Part shown: in pieces, positions 40,140 through 52,839 of the stretch | Layout: each line of letters starts with the position of its first letter | How positions within the stretch are numbered: position 1 is the first letter of the stretch | Assembly (NCBI GenBank): GCA_964057225.1 | Contig: OZ059899.1 | Location: forward strand, 20,840,501 to 20,904,500 | Direction of reading: 5' to 3' | Source of the DNA: Auanema rhodensis | Lineage: Eukaryota > Nematoda > Chromadorea > Rhabditida > Rhabditidae | DNA length: 64,000 nucleotides | The notes under the pieces: model-generated | What the model saw: the letters and a program-made list of their open reading frames with translations, nothing else | What the model was told of the DNA's origin: nothing | Databases searched by the model: none | Made by a program: the position numbers and the translations under genes

Positions 40140-40840
40140 AGTTATGATCGTTTGAAAAATGATGCATTAGTGTATGTTGAGTTTCCATGTACACTCAACA
40201 TTGCTTCCAAAAACATTTTGACAAAAATTTTTTCGAAAAATTTCAAAATAATTTAGCAAAAAGTAGATGTTTTTAGATTCCTTTCTTCAAGGCAAAGACG
40301 ATGGACAATGTTATTCAACGAAAAAATTAATTCTTCAGCGTGAGAATCGAGGATATAAGTGTGAACTTATATCAGTTGATATCTCGGTGCATTTTTAAGC
40401 TAGCGCAAATCTGATAACACAGATCGACGCAGCTTAAAATTCCGCATCGAATGCACTATACTACAATGAGAAACGCTTAATACAAAAATAAGTTATGATC
40501 GTTTGAAAAATAATGCATTAGTGTATGTTGAGTTTCCATGTACACTCAACATTGCTTCCAAAAACATTTTGACAAAAATTTTTTCGAAAAATTTCAAAAT
40601 AATTTAGCAAAAAGTAGATGTTTTTAGATTCCTTTCTTCAAGGCAAAGACGATGGACAATGTTATTCAACGAAAAAATTAATTCTTCAGCGTGAGAATCG
40701 AGGATATAAGTGTGAACTTATATCAGTTGATATCTCGGTGCATTTTTAAGCTAGCGCAAATCTGATAACACAGATCGACGCAGCTTAAAAATCCGCATCG
40801 AATGCACTATATTACATTGAGAAACGCTTGATACAATAAT
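40140..40840 (+). repeat. Adjacent monomers sharing cctttcttcaagg and cgtgagaatcg
   Basis: Two consecutive monomers carry gattcctttcttcaaggc followed by cagcgtgagaatcg, 351 bp apart (near 40,280 and 40,631). The gagaatcg variant also occurs alone at about 32,620 and 44,550. This is a single-monomer duplication; the second copy has private changes (cttaaaattccg, ctacaatgag, aaaaataag). Confidence 0.7.
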
Positions 40841-43800
40841 TAGTTATGATCGTTTGAAAAATGATGCATTAGTGTATGTTGAGTTTCCATGTACACTCAA
40901 CATTGCTTCCAAAACATTTTGACAAAAATTTTTTCGAAAAATTTCAAAATAATTTAGCAAAAAGTAGATGTTTTTAGATTCCTTTTTTCAAGGTAAAGAC
41001 GATGGACAATGTTATTCAACGAAAAAATCAATTCTTCAGCGTGAAAATCGAGGATATAAGTGTGAACTTATATCAGTTGATATCTCGGTGCATTTTTAAG
41101 CTAGCGCAAATCTGATAACACAGATCGACGCAGCTTAAAAATCCGCATCGAATGCACTATATTACATTGAGAAACGCTTGATACAATAATTAGTTATGAT
41201 CGTTTGAAAAATGATGCATTAGTGTATGTTGAGTTTCCATGTACACTCAACATTGCTTCCAAAAACATTTTGACAAAAATTTTTTCGAAAAATTTCAAAA
41301 TAATTTAGCAAAAAGTAGATGTTTTTAGATTCCTTTTTTCAAGGTAAAGACGATGGACAATGTTATTCAACGAAAAAATCAATTCTTCAGCGTGAAAATC
41401 GAGGATATAAGTGTGAACTTATATCAGTTGATATCTCGGTGCATTTTTAAGCTAGCGCAAATCTGATAACACAGATCGACGCAACTTAAAAATCCGCATC
41501 GAATGCACTATATTACATTGAGAAATGCTTGATACAATAATTAGTTATGATCGTTTGAAAAATGATGCATTAGTGTATGTTGAGTTTCCATGTACACTCA
41601 ACATTGCTTCCAAAACATTTTGACAAAAATTTTTTCGAAAAATTTCAAAATAATTTAGCAAAAAGTAGATGTTTTTAGATTCCTTTTTTCAAGGTAAAGA
41701 CGATGGACAATGTTATTCAACGAAAAAATTAATTCTTCAGCGTGAAAATCGAGGATATAAGTGTGAACTTATATCAGTTGATATCTCGGTGCATTTTTAA
41801 GCTAGCGCAAATCTGATAACACAGATCGACGCAGCTTAAAAATCCGCATCGAATGCACTATATTACATTGAGAAACGCTTGATACAATAATTAGTTATGA
41901 TCGTTTGAAAAATGATGCATTAGTGTATGTTGAGTTTCCATGTACACTCAACATTGCTTCCAAAAACATTTTGACAAAAATTTTTTCGAAAAATTTCAAA
42001 ATAATTTAGCAAAAAGTAGATGTTTTTAGATTCCTTTTTTCAAGGTAAAGACGATGGACAATGTTAATCAACGAAAAAATCAATTCTTCAGCGTGAAAAT
42101 CGAGGATATAAGTGTGAACTTATATCAGTTGACATCTCGGTGCATTTTTAAGCTAGCGCAAATCTGATAACACAGATCGACGCAACTTAAAAATCCGCAT
42201 CGAATGCACTATATTACATTGAGAAATGCTTGATACAATAATTAGTTATGATCGTTTGAAAAATGATGCATTAGTGTATGTTGAGTTTCCATGTACACTC
42301 AACATTGCTTCCAAAAACATTTTGACAAAAATTTTTTCGAAAAATTTCAAAATAATTTAGCAAAAAGTAGATGTTTTTAGATTCCTTTTTTCAAAGTAAA
42401 GACGATGGACAATGTTATTCAACGAAAAAATTAATTCTTCAGCGTGAAAATCGAGGATATAAGTGTGAACTTATATCAGTTGATATCTCGGTGCATTTTT
42501 AAGCTAGCGCAAATCTGATAACACAGATCGACGCAGCTTAAAAATCCGCATCGAATGCACTATATTACATTGAGAAACGCTTGATACAAAAATTAGTTAT
42601 GATCGTTTGAAAAATGATGCATTAGTGTATGTTGAGTTTCCATGTACACTCAACATTGCTTCCAAAAACATTTTGACAAAAATTTTTTCGAAAAATTTCA
42701 AAATAATTTAGCAAAAAGTAGATGTTTTTAGATTCCTTTTTTCAAGGCAAAGACGATGGACAATGTTAATCAACGAAAAAATTAATTCTTCAGGGTGAAA
42801 ATCGAGGATATAAGTGTGAACTTATATCAGTTGATATCTCGGTGCATTTTTAAGCTAGCGCAAATCTGATAACACAGATCGACGCAACTTAAAAATCCGC
42901 ATCGAATGCACTATATTACATTGAGAAACGTTTGATACAATAATTAGTTATGATCGTTTGAAAAATGATGCATTAGTGTATGTTGAGTTTCCATGTACAC
43001 TCAACATTGCTTCCAAAAACATTTTGACAAAAATTTTTTCGAAAAATTTCAAAATAATTTAGCAAAAAGTAGATGTTTTTAGATTCCTTTTTTCAAGGCA
43101 AAGACGATGGACAATGTTAATCAACGAAAAAATTAATTCTTCAGGGTGAAAATCGAGGATATAAGTGTGAACTTATATCAGTTGATATCTCGGTGCATTT
43201 TTAAGCTAGCGCAAATCTGATAACACAGATCGACGCAGCTTAAAAATCCGCATCGAATGCACTATATTACATTGAGAAACGCTTGATACAAAAATTAGTT
43301 ATGATCGTTTGAAAAATGATGCATTAGTGTATGTTGAGTTTCCATGTACACTCAACATTGCTTCCAAAAACATTTTGACAAAAATTTTTTCGAAAAATTT
43401 CAAAATAATTTAGCAAAAAGTAGATGTTTTTAGATTCCTTTTTTCAAGGCAAAGACGATGGACAATGTTATTCAACGAAAAAATTAATTCTTCAGCGTGA
43501 AAATCGAGGATATAAGTGTGAACTTATATCAGTTGATATCTCGGTGCATTTTTAAGCTAACTCAAATCTGATAACACAGATCGACGCAGCTTAAAAATCC
43601 GCATCGAATGCACTATACTACATTGAGAAACGCTTAATACAAAAATTAGTTATGATCGTTTGAAAAATGATGCATTAGTGTATGTTGAGTTTCCATGTAC
43701 AGTCAACATTGCTTCCAAAAACATTTTGACAAAAATTTTTTCGAAAAATTTCAAAATAATTTAGCAAAAAGTAGATGTTTTTAGATTCCTTTTTTCAAGG

Positions 43801-45826
43801 CAAAGACGATGGAGAATGTTAATCAACGAAAAAATTAATTCTTCAGGGTGAAAATCGAGGATATAAGTGTGAACTTATATCAGTTGATATCTCGGTGCAT
43901 TTTTAAGCTAGCGCAAATCTGATAACACAGATCGACGCAACTTAAAAATCCGCATCGAATGCACTATATTACATTGAGAAACGCTTGATACAATAATTAG
44001 TTATGATCGTTTGAAAAATGATGCATTAGTGTATGTTGAGTTTCCATGTACACTCAACATTGCTTCCAAAAACATTTTGACAAAAATTTTTTCGAAAAAT
44101 TTCAAAATAATTTAGCAAAAAGTAGATGTTTTTAGATTCCTTTTTTCAAGGTAAAGACGATGGACAATGTTATTCAACGAAAAAATTAATTCTTCAGCGT
44201 GAAAATCGAGGATATAAGTGTGAACTTATATCAGTTGATATCTCGGTGCATTTTTAAGCTAACTCAAATCTGATAACACAGATCGACGCAGCTTAAAAAT
44301 CCGCATCAAATGCACTATACTACATTGAGAAACGCTTAATACAAAAATTAGTTATGATCGTTTGAAAAATGATGCATTAGTGTATGTTGAGTTTCCATGT
44401 ACACTCAACATTGCTTCCAAAAACATTTTGACAAAAATTTTTTCGAAAAATTTCAAAATAATTTAGCAAAAAGTAGATGTTTTTAGATTCCTTTTTTCAA
44501 GGCAAAGACGATGGACAATGTTATTCAACGAAAAAATTAATTCTTCAGCGTGAGAATCGAGGATATAAGTGTGAACTTATATCAGTTGATATCTCGGTGC
44601 ATTTTTAAGCTAGCGCAAATCTGATAACACAGATCGACGCAGCTTAAAAATCCGCATCGAATGCACTATATTACATTGAGAAACGCTTGATACAATAATT
44701 AGTTATGATCGTTTGAAAAATGATGCATTAGTGTATGTTGAGTTTCCATGTACACTCAACATTGCTTCCAAAACATTTTGACAAAAATTTTTTCGAAAAA
44801 TTTCAAAATAATTTAGCAAAAAGTAGATGTTTTTAGATTCCTTTTTTTAAGGTAAAGACGATGGACAATGTTATTCAACGAAAAAATCAATTCTTCAGCG
44901 TGAAAATCGAGGATATAAGTGTGAACTTATATCAGTTGATATCTCGGTGCATTTTTAAGCTAGCGCAAATCTGATAACACAGATCGACGCAGCTTAAAAA
45001 TCCGCATCGAATGCACTATATTACATTGAGAAACGCTTGATACAATAATTAGTTATGATCGTTTGAAAAATGATGCATTAGTGTATGTTGAGTTTCCATG
45101 TACACTCAACATTGCTTCCAAAAACATTTTGACAAAAATTTTTTCGAAAAATTTCAAAATAATTTAGCAAAAAGTAGATGTTTTTAGATTCCTTTTTTCA
45201 AGGCAAAGACGATGGACAATGTTAATCAACGAAAAAATTAATTCTTCAGGGTGAAAATCGAGGATATAAGTGTGAACTTATATCAGTTGATATCTCGGTG
45301 CATTTTTAAGCTAGCGCAAATCTGATAACACAGAACGACGCAACTTAAAAATCCGCATCGAATGCACTATATTACATTGAGAAATGCTTGATACAATAAT
45401 TAGTTATGATCGTTTGAAAAATGATGCATTAGTGTATGTTGAGTTTCCATGTACACTCAACATTGCTTCCAAAAACATTTTGACAAAAATTTTTTCGAAA
45501 AATTTCAAAATAATTTAGCAAAAAGTAGATGTTTTTAGATTCCTTTTTTCAAAGTAAAGACGATGGACAATGTTATTCAACGAAAAAATTAATTCTTCAG
45601 CGTGAAAATCGAGGATATAAGTGTGAACTTATATCAGTTGATATCTCGGTGCATTTTTAAGCTAGCGCAAATCTGATAAAACAGATCGACGCAGCTTAAA
45701 AATCCGCATCGAATGCACTATATTACATTGAGAAACGCTTGATACAAAAATTAGTTATGATCGTTTGAAAAATGATGCATTAGTGTATGTTGAGTTTCCA
45801 TGTACACTCAACATTGCTTCCAAAAA

Positions 45827-45917
45827 CATTTTGACAAAAATTTTTTCGAAAAATTTCAAAATAATTTAGCAAAAAGTAGATGTTTTTAGATTCCTTTTTT
45901 CAATTTTTGTCAAAATG
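45827..45917. other. Orientation switch: inversion junction of the satellite array
   Basis: The + array runs normally to ttccttttttcaa (ending 45,903) and then continues as tttttgtcaaaatg, the complement of an earlier part of the monomer. The two bases aa at 45,902-45,903 fit both sides, so the joint has 2 bp of microhomology. cattttgacaaaaatt at 45,827-45,842 pairs exactly with 45,902-45,917, leaving a 59-nt spacer. The pairing then continues outwards monomer by monomer, with local mismatches. There is no unique sequence or mobile element at the joint. Confidence 0.95.
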
Positions 45918-46806
45918 TTTTTGGAAGCAATGTTGAGTGTACATGGAAACTCAACATACACTAATGCATCATTTTTCAAACGATCATAACTAATTATTGT
46001 ATCAAGCGTTTCTCGATGTAATATAGTGCATTCGATGCGGATTTTTAAGTTGCGTCGATCTGTGTTATCAGATTTGCGCTAGCTTAAAAATGCACCTAGA
46101 TATCAACTGATATAAGTTCACACTTATATCCTCGATTTTCACCCTGAAGAATTAATTTTTTCGTTGAATAACATTGTCCATCGTCTTTGCCTTGAAAAAA
46201 GGAATCTAAAAACATCTACTTTTTGCTAAATTATTTTGAAATTTTTCGAAAAAAATTTTGTCAAAATGTTTTTGGAAGCAATGTTGAGTGTACATGGAAA
46301 CTCAACATACACTAAGGCATCATTTTTCAAACGATCATAACTAATTTTTGTATCAAGCGTTTCTCAATGTAATATAGTGCATTCGATGCGGATTTTTAAG
46401 TTGCGTCGATCTGTGTTATCAGATTTGCGCTAGCTTAAAAATGCACCTAGATATCAACTGATATAAGTTCACACTTATATCCTCGATTTTCACCCTGAAG
46501 AATTAATTTTTTCGTTGATTAACATTGTCCATCGTCTTTGCCTTGAAAAAAGGAATCTAAAAACATCTACTTTTTGCTAAATTATGTTGAAATTTTTCGA
46601 AAAAATTTTTGTCAAAATGTTTTTGGAAGCAATGTTGAGTGTACATGGAAACTCAACATACACTAATGCATCATTTTTCAAACGATCATAACTAATTTTT
46701 GTATTAAGCGTTTCTCAATGTAGTATAGTGCATTCGATGCGGATTTTTAAGCTGCGTCGATCTGTGTTATCAGATTTGCGCTAGCTTAAAAATGCACCGA
46801 GATATC

Positions 46807-46820
46807 AACTTATATAAGTT
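46807..46820. repeat. 14-bp perfect palindrome in a variant monomer
   Basis: aacttatataagtt arises because this monomer has aacttatataagttcacacatatatcc in place of the usual aactgatataagttcacacttatatcc (read in two overlapping parts). The changes weaken dyad 1 and create a new symmetric site. The next monomer has the same palindrome at 47,158-47,171. Confidence 0.8.
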
Positions 46821-47157
46821 CACACATATATCCTCGATTTTCACCCTGAAGAATTAATTTTTTCGTTGAATAACGTTGTCCATCGTCTTTGCCTTGAAAA
46901 AAAGAATCTAAAAACATCTAATTTTTGCTAAATTATTTTGAAATTTTTCGAAAAAATTTTTGTCAAAATGTTTTTGGAAGCAATGTTGAGTGTACATGGA
47001 AACTCAACATACACTAATGCATCATTTTTCAAACGATCATAACTAATTTTTCTATTGAGCGTTTCTCATTGTAGTATAGTGCATTCGATGCGGATTTTTA
47101 AGCTGCGTCGATCTGTGTTATCAGATTTGCGCTAGCTTAAAAATGCACCGAGATATC

Positions 47158-47171
47158 AACTTATATAAGTT
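47158..47171. repeat. 14-bp perfect palindrome, second variant monomer
   Basis: The same palindrome as at 46,807-46,820, exactly 351 bp later. Both monomers also share gttgaataacgttgtcc and ctaatttttgctaaatt, so they are a single-monomer duplication. Confidence 0.8.
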
Positions 47172-48369
47172 CACACATATATCCTCGATTTTCACCCTGA
47201 AGAATTAATTTTTTCGTTGAATAACGTTGTCCATCGTCTTTGCCTTGAAAAAAGGAATCTAAAAACATCTAATTTTTGCTAAATTTTTTTGAAATTTTTC
47301 GAAAAAATTTTTGTCAAAATGTTTTTGGAAGCAATGTTGAGTGTACATGGAAACTCAACATACACTAATGCATCATTTTTCAAACGATCATAACTAATTA
47401 TTGTATCAAGCGTTTCTCAATGTAATATAGTGCATTCGATGCGGATTTTTAAGTTGCGTCGATCTGTGTTATCAGATTTGCGCTAGCTTAAAAATGCACC
47501 TAGATATCAACTGATATAAGTTCACACTTATATCCTCGATTTTCACCCTGAAGAATTAATTTTTTCGTTGATTAACATTGTCCATCGTCTTTGCCTTGAA
47601 AAAAGGAATCTAAAAACATCTACTTTTTGCTAAATTATTTTGAAATTTTTCGAAAAAATTTTTGTCAAAATGTTTTTGGAAGCAATGTTGAGTGTACATG
47701 GAAACTCAACATACACTAATGCATCATTTTTCAAACGATCATAACTAATTATTGTATCAAGCTTTTCTCAATGTAATATAGTGCATTCGATGCGGATTTT
47801 TAAGTTGCGTCGATCTGTGTTATCAGATTTGCGCTAGCTTAAAAATGCACCTAGATATCAACTGATATAAGTTCACACTTATATCCTCGATTTTCACCCT
47901 GAAGAATTAATTTTTTCGTTGAATAACATTGTCCATCGTCTTTGCCTTGAAAAAAGAAATCTAAAAACATCTACTTTTTGCTAAATTATTTTGAAATTTT
48001 TCGAAAAAATTTTTGTCAAAATGTTTTTGGAAGCAATGTTGAGTGTACATGGAAACTCAACATACACTAATGCATCATTTTTCAAACGATCATAACTAAT
48101 TATTGTATCAAGCGTTTCTCAATGTAATATAGTGCATTCGATGCGGATTTTTAAGTTGCGTCGATCTGTGTTATCAGATTTGCGCTAGCTTAAAAATGCA
48201 CCTAGATATCAACTGATATAAGTTCACACTTATATCCTCGATTTTCACCCTGAAGAATTAATTTTTTCGTTGATTAACATTGTCCATCGTCTTTGCCTTG
48301 AAAAAAGGAATCTAAAAACATCTACTTTTCGCTAAATTATGTTGAAATTTTTCGAAAAAATTTTTGTCA

Positions 48370-49850
48370 AAATGTTTTTGGAAGCAATGTTGAGTGTACA
48401 TGGAAACTCAACATACACTAATGCATCATTTTTCAAACGATCATAACTAATTTTTGTATTAAGCGTTTCCCAATGAAGTATAGTGCATTCGATGCGGATT
48501 TTTAAGCTGCGTCGATCTGTGTTATCAGATTTGCGCTAGCTTAGAAATGCACCGAGATATCAACTGATATAAGTTCACACTTATATCCTCGATTTTCACC
48601 CTGAAGAATTAATTTTTTCGTTGAATAACATTGTCCATCGTCTTTGCCTTGAAAAAAGGAATCTAAAAACATCTACTTTTTGCTAAATTATTTTGAAATT
48701 GTTCGAAAAAATTTTTGTCAAAATGTTTTTGGAAGCAATGTTGAGTGTACATGGAAACTCAACATACACTAATGCATCATTTTTCAAACGATCATAACTA
48801 ATTTTTGTATTAAGCGTTTCTCAATGTAATATAGTGCATTCGATGCGGATTTTTAAGCTGCGTCGATCTGTGTTATCAGATTTGCGCTAGCTTAAAAATG
48901 CACCGAGATATCAACTGATATAAGTTCACACTTATATCCTCGATTTTCACCCTGAAGAATTAATTTTTTCGTTGAATAACATTGTCCATCGTCTTTGCCT
49001 TGAAAAAAGAAATCTGAAAACATCTACTTTTTGCTAAATTATTTTGAAATTTTTCGAAAAAATTTTTGTCAAAATGTTTTTGGAAGCAATGTTGAGTGTA
49101 CATGGAAACTCAACATACACTAATGCATCATTTTTCAAACGATCATAACTAATTTTTGTATTAACCGTTTCTCAATGTAGTATAGTGCATTCGATGCGGA
49201 TTTTTAAGCTGCGTCGATCTGTGTTATCAGATTTGCGCTAGCTTAAAAATGCACCTAGATATCAACTGATATAAGTTCACACTTATATCCTCGATTTTCA
49301 CCCTGAAGAATTAATTTTTTCGTTGATTAACATTGTCCATCGTCTTTGCCTCGAAAAAAGGAATCTAAAAACATCTACGTTTCGCTAAATTATTTTGAAA
49401 TTTTTCGAAAAAATTTTTGTCAAAATGTTTTTGGAAGCAATGTTGAGTGTACATGGAAACTCAACATACACTAATGCATCATTTTTCAAACGATCATAAC
49501 TAATTTTTGTATTAACCGTTTCTCAATGTAGTATAGTGCATTCGATGCGGATTTTTAAGCTGCGTCGATCTGTGTTATCAGATTTGCGCTAGCTTAAAAA
49601 TGCACCTAGATATCAACTGATATAAGTTCACACTTATATCCTCGATTTTCACCCTGAAGAATTAATTTTTTCGTTGAATAACATTGTCCATCGTCTTTGC
49701 CTTGATAAAAGGAATCTAAAAACATCTACTTTTTGCTAAATTATTTTGAAATTTTTCGAAAAAATTTTTGTCAAAATGTTTTTGGAAGCAATGTTGAGTG
49801 TACATGGAAACTCAACATACACTAATGCATCATTTTTCAAACGATCATAA
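48370..49850 (-). repeat. Four-monomer block repeated at 60.2-61.7 kb
   Basis: This block holds, in order, the cccaatgaag / cttagaaatg monomer, aaattgttcg, aaatctgaaaac, and cctcgaaaaaagg after gttgattaac. The same order recurs at about 60,230-61,720. The offset of 11,864 bp equals 32 monomers of 351 plus two of 316 bp, so the correspondence is exact in monomer count. Confidence 0.75.
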
Positions 49851-52839
49851 CTAATTTTTGTATTAAGCGTTTCTCAATGTAGTATAGTGCTTTCGATGCG
49901 GATTTTTAAGCTGCGTCGATCTGTGTTATCAGATTTGCGCTAGCTTAAAAATGCACCTAGATATCAACTGATATAAGTTCACACTTATATCCTCGATTTT
50001 CACCCTGAAGAATTAATTTTTTCGTTGATTAACATTGTCCATCGTCTTTGCCTTGAGAAAAGGAATCTAAAAACATCTACTTTTTGCTAAATTATGTTGA
50101 AATTTTTCGAAAAAATTTTTGTCAAAATGTTTTTGGAAGCAATGTTGAGTGTACATGGAAACTCAACATACACTAATGCATCATTTTTCAAACGATCATA
50201 ACTAATTTTTGTATTAAGCGTTTCTCAATGTAGTATAGTGCATTCGATGCGGATTTTTAAGCTGCGTCGATCTGTGTTATCAGATTTGCGCTAGCTTAAA
50301 AATGCACCGAGATATCAACTGATATAAGTTCACACTTATATCCTCGATTTTCACCCTGAAGAATTAATTTTTTCGTTGAATAACATTGTCCATCGTCTTT
50401 GCCTTGAAAAAAGAACTCTAAAAACATCTACTTTTTGCTAAATTATTTTGAAATTTTTCGAAAAAATTTTTGTCAGAATGTTTTTGGAAGCAATGTTGAG
50501 TGTACATGGAAACTCAACATACACTAATGCATCATTTTTCAAACGATCATAACTAATTTTTGTATTAACCGTTTCTCAATGTAGTATAGTGCATTCGATG
50601 CGGATTTTTAAGCTGCGTCGATCTGTGTTATCAGATTTGCGCTAGCTTAAAAATGCACCTAGATATCAACTGATATAAGTTCACACTTATATCCTCGATT
50701 TTCACCCTGAAGAATTAATTTTTTCGTTGAATAACATTGTCCATCGTCTTTGCCTCGAAAAAAGGAATCTAAAAACATCTACGTTTCGCTAAATTATTTT
50801 GAAATTTTTCGAAAAAAGTTTTGTCAAAATGTTTTTGGAAGCAATGTTGAGTGTACATGGAAACTCAACATAAACTAATGCATCATTTTTCAAACGATCA
50901 TAACTAATTTTTGTATTAACCGTTTCTCAATGTAGTATAGTGCATTCGATGCGGATTTTTAAGCTGCGTCGATCTGTGTTATCAGATTTGCGCTAGCTTA
51001 AAAATGCACCTAGATATCAACTGATATAAGTTCACACTTATATCCTCGATTTTCACCCTGAAGAATTAATTTTTTCGTTGAATAACATTGTCCATCGTCT
51101 TTGCCTCGAAAAAAGAAATCTAAAAACATCTACGTTTCGCTAAATTATTTTGAAATTTTTCGAAAAAAGTTTTGTCAAAATGTTTTTGGAAGCAATGTTG
51201 AGTGTACATGGAAACTCAACATACACTAATGCATCATTTTTCAAACGATCATAACTAATTTTTGTATTAACCGTTTCTCAATGTAGTATAGTGCATTTGA
51301 TGCGGATTTTTAAGCTGCGTCGATCTGTGTTATCAGATTTGCGCTAGCTTAAAAATGCACCTAGATATCAACTGATATAAGTTCACACTTATATCCTCGA
51401 TTTTCACCCTGAAGAATTAATTTTTTCGTTGAATAACATTGTCCATCGTCTTTGCCTTGATAAAAGGAATCTAAAAACATCTACTTTTTGCTAAATTATT
51501 TTGAAATTTTTCGAAAAAATTTTTGTCAAAATGTTTTTGGAAGCAATGTTGAGTGTACATGGAAACTCAACATACACTAATGCATCATTTTTCAAACGAT
51601 CATAACTAATTTTTGTATTAAGCGTTTCTCATTGTAGTATAGTGCATTCGATGCGGATTTTTAAGTTGCGTCGATCTGTGTTATCAGATTTGCGCTAGCT
51701 TAAAAATGCACCTAGATATCAACTGATATAAGTTCACACTTATATCCTCGATTTTCACCCTGAAGAATTAATTTTTTCGTTGATTAACATTGTCCATCGT
51801 CTTTGCCTTGAAAAAAGGAATCTAAAAACATCTACTTTTCGCTAAATTATGTTGAAATTTTTCGAAAAAATTTTTGTCAAAATGTTTTTGGAAGCAATGT
51901 TGAGTGTACATGGAAACTCAACATACACTAATGCATCATTTTTCGAACGATCATAACTAATTTTTGTATTAAGCGTTTCTCATTGTAGTATAGTGCATTC
52001 GATGCGGATTTTTAAGTTGCGTCGATCTGTGTTATCAGATTTGCGCTAGCTTAAAAATGCACCTAGATATCAACTGATATAAGTTCACACTTATATCCTC
52101 GATTTTCACCCTGAAGAATTAATTTTTTCGTTGATTAACATTGTCCATCGTCTTTGCCTTGAAAGAAGGAATCTAAAAACATCTACTTTTCGCTAAATTA
52201 TGTTGAAATTTTTCGAAAAAATTTTTGTCAAAATGTTTTTGGAAGCAATGTTGAGTGTACATGGAAACTCAACATACACTAATGCATCATTTTTCAAACG
52301 ATCATAACTAATTTTTGTATTAAGCGTTTCCCAATGAAGTATAGTGCATTCGATGCGGATTTTTAAGCTGCGTCGATCTGTGTTATCAGATTTGCGCTAG
52401 CTTAGAAATGCTCCGAGATATCAACTGATATAAGTTCACACTTATATCCTCGATTTTCACCCTGAAGAATTAATTTTTTCGTTGAATAACATTGTCCATC
52501 GTCTTTGCCTTGAAAAAAGGAATCTAAAAACATCTACTTTTTGCTAAATTATTTTGAAATTGTTCGAAAAAATTTTTGTCAAAATGTTTTTGGAAGCAAT
52601 GTTGAGTGTACATGGAAACTCAACATACACTAATGCATCATTTTTCAAACGATCATAACTAATTTTTGTATTAAGCGTTTCTCAATGTAATATAGTGCAT
52701 TCGATGCGGATTTTTAAGCTGCGTCGATCTGTGTTATCAGATTTGCGCTAGCTTAAAAATGCACCGAGATATCAACTGATATAAGTTCACACTTATATCC
52801 TCGATTTTCACCCTGAAGAATTAATTTTTTCGTTGATTA

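Larger units (their letters stand above)
28921..45903 (+). repeat. Array sector C, subfamily C monomers, + orientation
   Basis: Copies are marked by ttttttcgaaaaattt, aatttagcaaaaag, cttcagcgtg or cttcagggtg, tatattacattg, and usually cttgatacaataatt. Local variants include ctaactcaaatct, gcaactt, gttaatcaacg, cgtgagaatcg, and a lost A (cttccaaaacatt, 350-bp period). The sector runs to the orientation switch. Its first 3.4 kb is interleaved with B monomers in the tetramer HOR; from about 32,290 it is pure C. Confidence 0.88.

Noticed and set aside
40690-45230. A further 11-monomer HOR in sector C (3,859-bp offset marked by cgtgagaatcg)
   Set aside because: One monomer with its lost A (cttccaaaacatt) and caatcaattc matches at both places, but the next monomer differs (aaggtaaag against aaggcaaag with gttaatcaacg). 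The shared stretch is too short to call by eye.
45750-46010. Inverted terminal repeats of a DNA transposon at the orientation switch
   Set aside because: The arms are the satellite itself and continue for many kb. There is no target-site duplication, no unique internal sequence and no transposase.
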